DNA of 64,000 nt from Sipunculus nudus (Eukaryota; Annelida; Sipuncula; Golfingiida; Sipunculidae), in assembly GCA_026874595.1 (NCBI GenBank), contig CM049312.1, positions 31,065,456-31,129,455 on the forward strand. The letters are read 5' to 3'. Of the stretch, positions 32,009 through 44,800 are shown in pieces. Below the pieces are notes generated by a model. That model searched no databases and was not told where the DNA came from. It worked only from the letters and a program-made list of their open reading frames with translations. The position numbers and the translations under genes were made by a program. Position 1 is the stretch's first letter; every line of letters begins with the position of its first letter.

Positions 32009-34429
32009 CTTTAATGGAATCAACTGAGTGGAAGTTTGTCCGTAAGCAAAATTAAAGTGGTAAATGGACACAGGAGGTGAACGTTAAGCTCGATCCAAAA
32101 AAAAAAAATTATCATTTTGATTATGTTCTAAAGTTTTCGTCTTACACCATGACTGTGCATATAGTTCGTGTTTTCTTATTCTTATACACAACCTAGGGCA
32201 ATGGTGGGGGGAAAGTCAGGGTAATTACAATTTAAACATGCCAAATAAAATTAAAAAAAATACAACGAACATGATTTAAGATTCAACGTTACGTTGGAAT
32301 GACATAAGGGAAGAATACACTGTCCGGCATGTGCATTCATTACAACGACATGCAGGATATATAAAGAATTCACGGAACAGGTCATGCTCCTAAGCAAGAA
32401 TGACGTATTGATTCAATACGCCAGAAGTCTTCATCTGTTAGTCGAGGCCCGTGTTTGACAAACGGTTTTCCTGAACCCACAGCCAATGACACAGGGACAA
32501 CCTTTCCGTCATCAAAATGTCTAAAAGTCATGAGGACGATGATTGGAAATGCCTCTTGGGTTAGTTTACTGAAGCTATTTCTTTCTATGGTGGTAGTTGA
32601 TTGGGTCGGCTTGATAGGTTTACAGCTGAGATACAGGCTGGAGTATCATGAGCTCTTGGAAGATCAACGATCCGAGAAAAATCAGTTGCAAACACTAAGT
32701 TGACAAAACGGAAGGCGTTTTGGGTGATTTAATCGGTTTGCCAAAGATAATTTTACTTTTCACTTTGCTGGGACATGTATTGAAAGTAAATACAAGGCCA
32801 TTTTTTGGCACTATTCAGAAGTTATAACACTCATAATTTACTTCGCTTGAACGTTTTCTCTCGTATAAATAAAAATACTCGTGTTATATAGCGGACAATC
32901 AAGTCGAGTATAGTCTCAATACTCTGGCATATGTCTTTTTAATTAAGTTACCTTTAACAGCATGCAGTGTATATATACCGAGCTGGAAGGACAGAAAACT
33001 GGTCATTACATTATTTCGGTGTAAGGAAACCTCTGGTCTCATAGAGCCTTGCTTTAGATTAAATTAAATAGGCGGTATTTATGCACATGGAACCTCGGGA
33101 CATTCATAACTGACATATAGGGAACTTTCGCGGTAAAAAATAGATTCATTTATTATCTATTGTGTAAACCGACTGTGTTATTAATTGATTTTTCAGAACG
33201 CGTGCTTAAACCAACCTAAACTTGTGTACGTTACTAAATTTGAAACAGCTAACACTTAAGTCAGTTGTGTGTATACATCTATACTTTGTTCATCAATAAA
33301 TCAAGCCGAGTTACCTTAGAATATCGGGAATAAATGATAAAAGCATGACAACTTTGTGATGAATTATTGGAGCATTCAACAATTCTTTTATAGTAGATAT
33401 AGGCCTACCACACCTAATAAGCATCCCTAGTAGAGTGCATTCCAGATCTGTAAAAAATATTCTTTCAATTAAGTGTTGCTTGTTGAGAAAGTTCTACTGA
33501 CGTCAAGTGAAGACTGTTTTATAAATATCTGGCAGAAAACTTAAAAAAAAGTCACATGACCGAGTGTGTTAGAAACTCACATAGCGTGGTACGAATGGGA
33601 ATCAATTTAAAACCATGACATCCGTTGGTGAACCTCGTCAAATACTTTATGGAAGAGACCATTAGCTATTTGACGTGGTCAAAATGACTATAATGCAATA
33701 GAGCAAAACGTCTTAAAATAACCAACGCAAAATGAAGGAAAATATAGATTTGTAATATAAGCTGAGCTGAAAAAGGTCTTGGAAGTACCAAGAGTAATAG
33801 TCACGGACGTTGAGCTATGAGAGATCATGTATCACACGACAGACCGCCATGAATGCCCCTGGACAGTTTATTTGCGTTCCTGTTCTTTGATTTCTGCGCC
33901 CATCATACGTTTTATTTTCAAAGCATATCTTAAAAAAAATTAAAAAAATATGATCATTGATGTTACAGTTTCGTATGGCAACAAGGTGATACGGGCCTTA
34001 AAGTCTCTCATAAAATGAACGGGGACAGCAAAATACATGTTGATGGACATTTATTTAGGATGATATGTTTTATAGTTAAAATGAATAGACTCGGAATCTC
34101 GGTTATTTAAATCCAAAGAATCCACTATATGAAATATAAATTCGGAAAACATTCATTAGTGAGACTGATTCATGAAACGGAAACTTAAAAGAAAAATATA
34201 TCCACCATGATCATTAATACCTTAGCAACTCTTTTATGTCTTTGTCTTCGTGTCACCTGGGATATTCCTGTTTGTATAATAAGGATACAATAATCAGTTG
34301 GTACTTGTATGATGGTTATTTCTTTCAAAAGAACTTCATTTTTATTACAAGTCTCTATCCATTACATAACGCTTTTCTATTACTGTTGCATGTAGATTTG
34401 GAAATCCGAAACCTGAAATGCGTGTATTT
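32009..34429. other. Unassigned AT-rich sequence
   Basis: Only small ORFs of no recognisable family (for example 32455-32703, +). No repeat or RNA gene stood out. Confidence 0.35.
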
Positions 34430-34910
34430 CTTTCTTCTGAGCATATCTTTGTTACGGGATTCTCTCTCTCTTACATTGACTCTATATCACGGACACCGTC
34501 CTATTGTAGAAGTATCTCGCTTACAATGGTGTATCTCGGTAACACGGACCCCCTACATAGGGCACCCCTCTATTACGGGAATCTCACTATAACTGACATC
34601 TCTTTATTCAGTGCATATATGTCTATTATGGCCATCTCTATTACAATCATCTCTATCACGGACACCTGTATATCACAGACATTACTCTTTTATTGTTTCA
34701 CTTTTTTCACAGGCTTCTCCATAACATATTATCTTTTCTTCAGGGAAATTGGAAATATTGTCTCGGAGGTACATACTCTCACATTTAATTTTCATTATCA
34801 GACATATATCTATAAGGTGTACTTTTATGTAACAATCATCTCTTTGTTACGGTGTTATCTCTAACTCGGTGTTTCGTGATTTCATATTCGGGCACATCTC
34901 TTTTACCGGA
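34430..34910. repeat. Degenerate minisatellite of about 26-30 bp units
   Basis: Variants of 'atctctattacgggaca' recur roughly every 15-30 bp, for example 'gactctatatcacggacacc', 'atctcggtaacacggaccc', 'cctctattacgggaatctc', 'catctctattacaat', 'catctctatcacggacacc' and 'gtatatcacagacat'. The two overlapping ORFs here (34236-34592 and 34418-34864) read the repeat in different frames, which explains their Ser/Ile/Thr-rich, repetitive composition. They are not called as genes. Confidence 0.6.
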
Positions 34911-36780
34911 GCCTCAATACTACAAGCCGTCTTTTCTACTATACTATGAACACCTGAACATGTAGATGAGGAGGTTCGTGAGGATATCACCATAGGATCT
35001 CGCGGTGGGGTTTCTCTATGTTATATTATATTTTTGATCCATTGTCCTATGGTTACACTTTATTTTGAGTAAAAATCAGGGTTACCAAAGATAAGAATGA
35101 AATGTTACTATTATCTTTCCGGGTTTTGGTTTATTGTATGAGGCTTCTAAACCTCTGTATTCAGTATAGTGTCCCAGAATTTCATAGAAACGGATTTCCC
35201 TGGTTCTCCTGCATGAACCTTGGAAATCCCGGACGAATCAGGTTTAGTGAATAAAATACTAAAAAGCCACCTATTCCTTTTCGGCTTTTGTGGTGATCCA
35301 GACTGTATTCTACACCAGTCCTTATAATAGGGATATTATTCACTCAATCTGAATCTGCATAAGAAATTATTTTCCGAAAAATCTTTTTAACACAACTTCA
35401 TAATGCTGTAAGTATTATATAGAAGGAATTATGAGCTGAAACTTAATTAATACACTGCCCCGATTGTACCTTACACCTATATATGGACGGAAAAACATTT
35501 CATTGACTGACGACTCAATTAGACTCGATCTCAGCTGCTTGAATGCAGAAGAGATCAATCGTTACCTCCCACTGTCGTTACTCACGCAGCACGTCACACT
35601 GAAAACACTGATCAACTGTTTCCTTCTACTGTTTTTGCTGCTTGTACATTTGCACAGTTCCTATCGTTCATTTTAGGTTAAAGTTTCAGAGTTCCTGAGC
35701 ATATAACGCACAGAGTTCCTGAGCATATAACGCACAAGACCATATCTTAAATTTCATGATCGGAAGTGTATAAACGGTTTTGCAGTTGCTCAGAGTGCCT
35801 TCATCTTTATTGCCAGAGGTCATGACGCAACTTATTTTCTAATATTGATATATTGAATATATTATTATGAGTTGCTGAAGCATAACTTAACACTGTGCAT
35901 TTGCGTGTATATAGTGCAGGGGACTATTTGTGATAATATAACTGTTAAACTCTTATCTTTTTATATGTATTCTAATTAATAATTATAATTTGTAATCTAC
36001 CTTTTACCTTATTTCTAAGTTGGATCTGATATACATCCGGTTCATCATACTTTCAACAATTATCAAAGGAAGCCCACGGAAACATGTAGAATAAGATGAA
36101 ATCAAACATGCGCATTGGCATCTCTTATCCATCTGAGTATATTTCTGTGCATTAGTCTAATTATTTCTAAGTTAGAGATAGAGATACCTTTATACAGCCG
36201 ACAACTCATAGAACTGGCGTGAGGCAAAGGATGTAACCAGGGTTTGGCATCGTCTTTCTGGGTGGGTAAGAATGGGTTTTTGTGAAATTTTAAGAGGACA
36301 TTTCTAAACAAACTGTCTCTAAATTTGTTCCCCGTTATAACTAGAATAGCAAACACGGAACAGCCATCGTATAAATTAAATTCGAAGTCTTCCATTCCAT
36401 TGCTGTTGCAAATTTTTCCTTGTCCAGGGAATAGAGTTCGGGAACGTGACAAACATTAACCGTACCGTTGCGTATTTGGATTATAATGGTCCTGGCGCAG
36501 GTTATGGCATCTGATAACCCTCTTGCGTGAACTGTTCCTAATCTGGGTTGCTGAAAAGCTGTTCACCTCTCGTATTACAGGAATTTAAAATACTAGATCA
36601 TGTACATCGTGTAAAGTAAATGGCATCGAATAGATTATCTAATCCATCTAATCCATCTAGACCAAGTTGGTATTTGCCATCATTGTCATGAGCACATATT
36701 CTCAGCGAGGCCCCTGGTACATTAATCCTTTGTTTCCCCTGGGTAAACTGTTTAGACTTTACACTCTTTAGATGGCAAAA
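34911..36780. other. Unassigned AT-rich sequence
   Basis: Contains a 23-24-bp tandem repeat of 'agagttcctgagcatataac' near 35690-35735. The ORF 36102-36452 (-, 116 codons) is the longest open frame nearby, but its product is not recognisable and no splice or promoter signal supports it. Confidence 0.35.
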
Positions 36781-36871
36781 TATTGAATATAATAATATAT
36801 TACATAATATTTATAAAATATTATATAATAATATAATATATTATATATATTATTATATTATAATAATAATT
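36781..36871. repeat. AT-palindromic patch
   Basis: About 90 bp consisting almost only of A and T with 'aataatatat..atatattatt' symmetry that could extrude as a hairpin. Such patches are common in AT-rich animal DNA. Confidence 0.7.
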
Positions 36872-39800
36872 CTCTATGTATTTACACGTAAACGGTCTCT
36901 TTTTTTATTAAAAAAAAGCAAATTTGCAATGTTCACAGAAGGTTTTAAAAAAAAGTTCAGTCTGGTGAAAAGGAAAGCCTGTTAAGACCGTTTGCACAAC
37001 ACAGAGTGTTGCATTGTTTAAGATAGCCAGGTCACTTTGAAGACAATCATATCCAGTTGTCAATAATGTGGTTATTATAAGGCACAGTTAACATATTTAA
37101 CAACGTTTGTATCCTTCTTTCAAACCCGTGACGTATATTGCATCAAGATATAGACTTTTGTGATCCCCTCACAGTCTATGTATGTCCCATGCTTTTAATG
37201 TCCTAAGTGATATTAATATCCTATTCTTTTAATAAATAGGTTTAGTCATAAGCATAAATATAAAACAAGAATCACACATATTGTTCTCCATGCAGCTGCA
37301 TTATTAGGTTAATACAATGCATGTGATATTGATCCGGTTAAAAAATAAAAATACATATGATACTCATCCGTTTGATGTATTTTTCACCAAAACATGAAAG
37401 TAAGTTTCACTTAAAATATTAAATCACGATAGCAAAATGCTGATTCTTTTACATTAATTACAGTATAAAATATCATTGCGTCATTTGTAGAAGGGTATAT
37501 TCCGTATTGTATTCCGTGTGCTGGTGTATTGATTAGCGTCCAAAGCTTATCAGACTAGTCGGAACCTGTAGAGGTATGTAGAAATACATAAACTATAATT
37601 ACTTCTTCAACTTCTCTTAAGTTGAATGTGAAGCGTACGACCTTCATATTTATTGTGCAGTTCTCATAATCGTTTGTTTTACTTTACATTGATTAGTACC
37701 TATGGCCTCTCTTTCTTCTTACCTGGGAACCGAGTATCGAATTACAATATTATTTCCAGGATATGTTTACAGTTTTTCAAGCGAGAGAATATTTATAAAA
37801 AAATTAATTAATAAAAAAATTGGTTTTAATTGTTGGTGCATTGTATTAGTGATATATTCTATGAAAGCAGAACATTTTATTAAAACCTTTGGAATCGTAG
37901 TAATGGATGCTCCTGTTGCCGTACCAAGTTTTTTGCGACTCTTATTAACTATTAATTTACTATAACCTTATGATTTATGAGGGACAGAACCACCGTTTAT
38001 GATTCAATCATGCTCTTAAATACCGGACTTAAAGCAAAGGATTCATTTGTGCCTTTCTGATCACTAACTTTTCTCCACTAAATAACAAGCCAGCGTTCTC
38101 ATCAGTGTACAAATGTCATAAATCAAGATAAAGATCAAAATTGCTTTGTCTTTGCTAATGCAATTAATTTCCCCTGAAATACTGTGTTCATTTGTGAGAA
38201 ATAACAGTAATGGGTTGTAAACCTCCTACCTGCTATCTCCAATAGATCGCAGGTAAGAAGATAGGGACCACTTGCATTTGTCACTAACAGGCTGTCATTC
38301 ATTTCAAACATTAGGGGTGTGTATTCCGGAATGTGTAGTTGTCATCGATGGTCGGTTTACTGAATACACAAAGAGTTGTATCTTAATCTTTAATATAAAT
38401 GATTATCACTTATCATCTGTTCTATATTTTTGGACATTTCTTTCTCTGTTGGCCCTGATCTCTGACCATACACATTACTCATATCGGAACAAATTAACTT
38501 AGTAAATACAATTCTCACAGGTCCTGGTAACATGTCTCTTGGAAATTCAAATCTTATGGTAAGTTTGTCCATACATATTAGAAGTTAACATATTGGATCA
38601 GTAATAATTTAATTTTAAAGAGCAGTTACTCATGAAGGACGTTATTTCACTATAATTTATATGCTAACAGGTATAGCAGCAAGTGATTTGCTCCATAGGA
38701 CATCTATTGTCCATCAGCAATTGCTCCATCAGCAATTTACCATTCACACACCTGTACTTGTGGTTTTTGTCTACATTGTATTTATACGAGATTTGACCTT
38801 CTTTATTCAGTCAAATAAGCATCTTGACGATAAACCACATTTTATTATACCTTTCAGTTTTAGTATGTTATTGTTAGCTTTTGTTTGTGCATTGCAGGTT
38901 TAAGCTGAAGCCATGTGATATCAGGCCATTACACAGGACATGGATGGTAACACGCTTTACTGCTGGACGGAGAGAAAACATGGAAAATTCTTCTAGTATA
39001 TTGATGAATAAGTTGACTAACTGCTTTCAAATCAAGACAAAAAGAATAAGCAATTGACGAAAGGTAGGTTCTGTATTCATTTTGAAAAAAAAAATCTCTA
39101 TTTTATTAAAAATTATCAACAACTATTATTAGGTTAAAAACTACTCAAAATCTTTATTGAGATAGATGAGTTTACATTATATAGTACATACAAATTGTCT
39201 CTTCGTTTCTTTCACTCAAAACAACTTACAGGGCAGGCTCCTGAACACAAACCGTGAAATAGGTCTAGTTGTTTTAATGTCATTTCCACGACTATTATCA
39301 TCATGTACAGTAGAACCAATCTTTATTGAATTAGAGACTCATATTTTGTTGTCTAGCTGTTGGCAGGACATATTTGTATTATAATGCATATGAATGTTAA
39401 TGATGGTGGCAGGAAACGAACCCGTTGTGTAAACTATGTTCAATAGATTAGGTTATGAAATTGCTTTTAGGACATAGGAACAAAAACAATTTAATTGTCC
39501 TGCTGACTGATAGTAGGGAGCAAGGCTATCGATTTTTTTTACTGGATGATAAAGTACAATAATGTGCTTAAGGAATATACAATAAAATTATGCAAATGAT
39601 GAACACAACAAATGGCCAATTTTTCAATAAAGCAGTCATGAATATTTTAAGGTCTCGAAACAACAATACCAATGGTCAAAATGATAGTGGGCGTGTTCTT
39701 TGTTTACTATTTATACTTTGATCTTCTGATAGAGCGACAAAATGCACTATAAAGCATTCATTTCATTGTGTGTCTTACCAGGGGATCTTTCAGGAAAGTC

Positions 39801-41838
39801 ATAGCATGGCATGTGCGGAAAAGACATTTGAGTTATTTGAAATAAATTTGAGCAACCTGTGTGAGAGATACATGAACGGTGGCGCTAACTTGTGAGCAGC
39901 TATATTGCTTAAACACCTTGCATATACCTCAAACCTAACCGCTCATTTGCACGGAAAACTTTGACAAAATGATGTTGGTATGGTTCCTCACATGATCATA
40001 TCTATGTGCAAAACGTGCTGCAAAAGCAGACCCACCCCATTAAATAATCAAACGGTGATTTCTAAAACAAATTAGAGAAGGTAAGGATGATTCGAAAATA
40101 TTTCTATGATTAGATCCTTATAGCCTATATATATATTTTTTTTAATCACGTGAGCAAACAGGGTGATATCAATATCCCATCAATGGAACGAGATGTATTT
40201 TCAGTGTACTTCTCTCAAACCTCCGTCAGGCTAAAGAAGAAAAGGAAGGGCTAACTTTGGTCCTTTCTGCCCTGTTTCTGAGTTTGAAAAGCCTCTCCGT
40301 GCAGGGGGTGAGAAGTTGTCGTTCACAGGCAGAGCTAGTGTATGACTTGTATAGCAGTCAAAAATCTGCCAGCTGTACCATCTCCTGTCACATGAAAATA
40401 ATACAGTCGTCAAGAGAGTGACTTGACGACGAGGCTGAATGATGACCTGTAAGTCATTTTAGACACATATAACGTGAAAATAACCACATTTTAAAAGATA
40501 CAGGTCAGAATCGTAAAACATTTTAAGAACAGGTACGATACAGTGTATCTTTTTAAGCTTGCTTGGACGGGCTTGTATATGCAAATCATGGAATGACGTC
40601 TCTCGTATATGAGATCAGAATAGAAAAGCATGTTTGGCTTCTCTCGGCCGTGTTGCCTGTCATGGGATCTCAACAATTAACGGCATGGGACAATATATCC
40701 TTTCCTAATTAGGGTCAAAATCTCAGAAACAATCCCCCCCCCTTACCTTAAGAAAAACTAGAAGAATTCCCTCTTTAAGAATATAATAATTTTCTTCATT
40801 TCCACAGCATATTCGGAAGCCAGTATTTTTTATTATACGAAACCAATTATTGAACAGTTCACAGCATATATTTGATTATCATGTACTTTGAGACATTAAA
40901 AAACGTGTTACATTGATGAAACTTGCATATGGTAACATACACATACACTTTTTTTTCAGTAAGAGACGCATAACTGAAAGAGTTTTTAGGAAAACATGAC
41001 GAATGAACTGATGAATGAAATTATGTCAAAATTATATTTACGTGCAAAATGATAAGATAGTTTGTGCCAAGCTCTAAAAACAGTTAGAGTGATATATCTC
41101 CTTAGTTAGTATTATACGTGACATTTATGAACAGTTGTATTGAATAAAATTCCTATCTTTGAATTTTATTTAGTTCGGGAGGCGCCACCAACATCCCTTA
41201 CATTCAAGTGTTTGCCATTTAAGGCACAATGGTGATCCGGACACATGGACTGCATCCTGATGTCAAGGTTAACTGATAGTTTAACAAACTAGGCCGGTTA
41301 TTTTTGGATATACGCGGCAAGAAGAGACGCAGAAATAGATAGAATGTAAAAATATATAATCTCATGGGTCCTTACTCAAAGAATTCGTACTTTGTTGCAT
41401 GCTATTGATGAACCACTGAATAAAGAGCATATTTGACTGACTGGAAGTTTCATCATGACAAATGCTATATATCGGCAGTTTCTCTGCAATATGGGAGCAA
41501 GAATATCTCCTGAACCAGGAGTGGAACGGCTACGCTAAAGATGTGTATTCACATACGAGGTCACAATATGATGGGTTTTCTAGTTACCTAGAGCAATCCT
41601 TCAGTGCCACTTTTGTACATTTTACTTTCCTCGGCGGCCAAGCAAATATACAAGCATATATCGATAAGCATAATACACAGTTCTCCCATCATAAAGGAAA
41701 TACCTATGCTTCGTTATTGTATAACATCATTAAAAACCATGTATGTGAATAATGCACCTACATGTGTTTTTCCTGTCTGTCTAAACTAACTGATGGAATT
41801 CTTAACTAAAATTTTACATGGAAATAAACATAACAAAA

Positions 41839-41840
<2 letters not shown>
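36872..41840. other. Unassigned AT-rich sequence
   Basis: Numerous short ORFs, none recognisable. No structural RNA, large repeat or element end was found. Confidence 0.35.

Positions 41841-41894
<54 letters not shown>
41841..41894. repeat. (TA)n microsatellite
   Basis: About 27 uninterrupted TA units. Confidence 0.95.
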
Positions 41895-41898
<4 letters not shown>

Positions 41899-44800
41899 TC
41901 CATAACAGTTCCTTGTTAAACAATTTTTTTTAATGGGTTTAAACAGAATTCAGTCAAAAACCTTTCGAACCATATGCTGGATTTTTAATTTCTTCTGAAT
42001 GCCTATTGATCAGGGTTCAATGGAATGTCTTAAAAGTAGTTTGTGACATTTGGAGTATATTTGGATCGTGCATATAAAAATCTTCAATCCTCATCATTAG
42101 CTTCCTCCTCATCCATAAAAAAATTACAAACGGCACGCCTAGAAACTGACCGTAACAATATTTCAAATTCACTTTTCTTTATAGATTCAAAATTAACATT
42201 GAGAAATAATAGCAAGCGATGATATATTAGCAAAGGCCGATGTTAATGATGTCACTGATCAGGCCAGCAGTGATTAATATGTATGTTCTTGCATGTAGGT
42301 TTGTTTTATTTATGACAGATAGGAGAGTTTGTGAGAGATATTGATAAATGTAAAACTGCGGGTTAGTGGATTTCTTGAACATTTCTTATGTAACATAAAT
42401 TTATACAAGATCACGTTTAGTTTTTTTTTCAACCAAAGTACAATCAATGGTAAGGACCCAGATAAAGTATAAAATGATTAAGCATACATGTCGACCACAT
42501 ATGCTCAAGAAATATTGACATGAAAGGGTCATACCCTTGTTTTGCCTCTGCTCTGACTGCCTTTACATCTGCACAAACAGACGTTTCTACTTTTGTCAGA
42601 AGATAAGCTATAGTACATTGTCTCATTCGTCATTTAGATTGCTACACATGGGACATTTCAGTGCTTTAGGAGGTGTCTTTATTCAGAACTTGACATGTTA
42701 TCAAACAGGAAAGATAAAAGAAATTAGAGTCTAACTAGAGATCACATACCACAGACGATATATGAGCATTTGTTGCTTTTGTTTGCAAATAGATGGCATA
42801 AATTAAAACGTTTAAAATGTAGAATTAATGGAATTTTACTTAAAGTGGTTGACGGGTATGACAACGTGATCAAACGTTGCATCGATAGAAAGCTTACACT
42901 GTTATCGCAGGCATGGTGGCATTTGTTTGGTTAATTATCTGGAAATAAATTTAATTGTTTCTACCTTCAAATAATATGATTCCAAGAGAAATGTTATATT
43001 TCAAACGATAAGGTAGTACATCAACTCTGAATTTAAACTTTAGTTCTAATATATATCCTGATCTGTATCAAATTGGGAGAGAAGTATTGCTATACGTATC
43101 GTAACGTGAGATGATGTACCATTAGAACGGAAAACGCATTAGTTACTTGGTTACGTCCTTCTCTTTTAATCTTAGGGTTTGCTCAGAGAGTCATATTTCG
43201 AACCACATGTGTAAAGTCACTGTTTCAGAAATAGGTGACCTATCCTAAGCCAGACGTGATAAGGAAAACAAGAACTTCGAATTTAAAGGTTTTATTGGTC
43301 CATATTACACAAATCAATGCGTGTCTGAAGAGAAGGCATGATCCCGCCATGACATTCCATGCTAAATGTATTGACCGATAATAAATTTTAGCAGGGTCGT
43401 GATGCAATAGTTAGAAACAAGGCAATTTGATCAGCTCATCCAAAATTTCTAATTAATATGATACCAGAATTCTTTTGTCAATTGTTTTCTCGCATAGGGT
43501 AATGTTATCCATATAATGTCCCGCTTCAATTCAGTACTCATGTAACTCAAAGTGCTTCTTTCAGTGTGCTTATTATACTTATATATAACATTCTGATATG
43601 AAAACGTCGTTGGATAACAGTAATCTAATTATCAGTTACAGTCGTTTTTTTTTTCAACAAAATCCCATTAACTCGAGTTCCAATCTAAGATTACGACATC
43701 TGATAGACAAAATACTCGTGGTCTTGCTATATATAAGATGTACATCAGATACAAAATACGTTGAAAGGTGCCTGGAGAAATCAAATTATTAGAACTTTAC
43801 CAAAATATCATAAAAACGAAATTCTCTGGGCCAGGTCAGGGCGAATCCGGTCGGGTTCGCATTTGGTAGTCTGGCGTGGACCGAGTTCAAAAGCTGAATG
43901 AATGGACCGGCGTAGTCTCTGCGATAAACCTTTTGCCAAATTTTGCACATACTATCAGATCTAAAGGGATTTATGGAGACAATATGGAAAATGACTCCCT
44001 TTTTGACACACCATTCATCTATCAACCCCGTTTAAGAGAAAAAAACCAGGATGTCGGAGGTGGGGTCACAGCAGAGTTGCGTGACAATAATATTGTGCCA
44101 CCCTGATATTTATTTATAGGAGCTAGTTTTCCTACACTAAACCGATCATAGTGATTCACCCATGGGTCAAATGTTTAATTCTAATCAACAAACTGTCGAC
44201 TTTTCCTTTGTGTCAATCATATCCCGGCATTTGAATAAAGTCAAGTATAACATAGGCTCTGCTAATATAAGCTCTCCTTAACCTCAAGTTCATATACGAC
44301 ACGCAAATCTGCGAAAATCTTACGCTGGCAAGGTAGATTATTTGACGTTTCTATGAACTATCAACATTCACATGATAATATCATGTTATATCCAATTGCT
44401 TTTAATATGCAACAAAGTTAAAATATCAGAATTTGAAACTGTTTAAAACAAAAAGGTAAATTGTGTGTGTCAGAAAGCAAAGAGAGCTTAAAAAATCTAA
44501 ACAAATCTTTAAAATAATGCTTTGCTCCGTGGCAGACACTTCAAAGTTACTTAAAGAGACGTCCAAGCTGTTGATGGCGCGTTGGAGTTTCATAAGGACA
44601 TTTGAAACCATATTTATTTCTGCTTTGAAGACTAATCTTCATTCAAAGTTCAATGAATAATTAAGTTTCTATCTTGGTTCTGACAAAGACGTCAGTTATT
44701 TTGAAGTCCTTGTTACGGTAGACGACCTTCTTTATTTCTTTACATGCCTTGACAAAATTTGTGAAGCCATTCGATCAATATATTCTGACAATCCTAACAC

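Noticed and set aside
34236-34864. Two overlapping ORFs of 118 and 148 codons, membrane-like composition
   Set aside because: They overlap in different frames and follow a degenerate 26-30 bp repeat.
36102-36452. 116-codon ORF on the minus strand as a host gene
   Set aside because: No recognisable motif, no splice or promoter context, and the length is within what AT-rich non-coding DNA of this size can give by chance.
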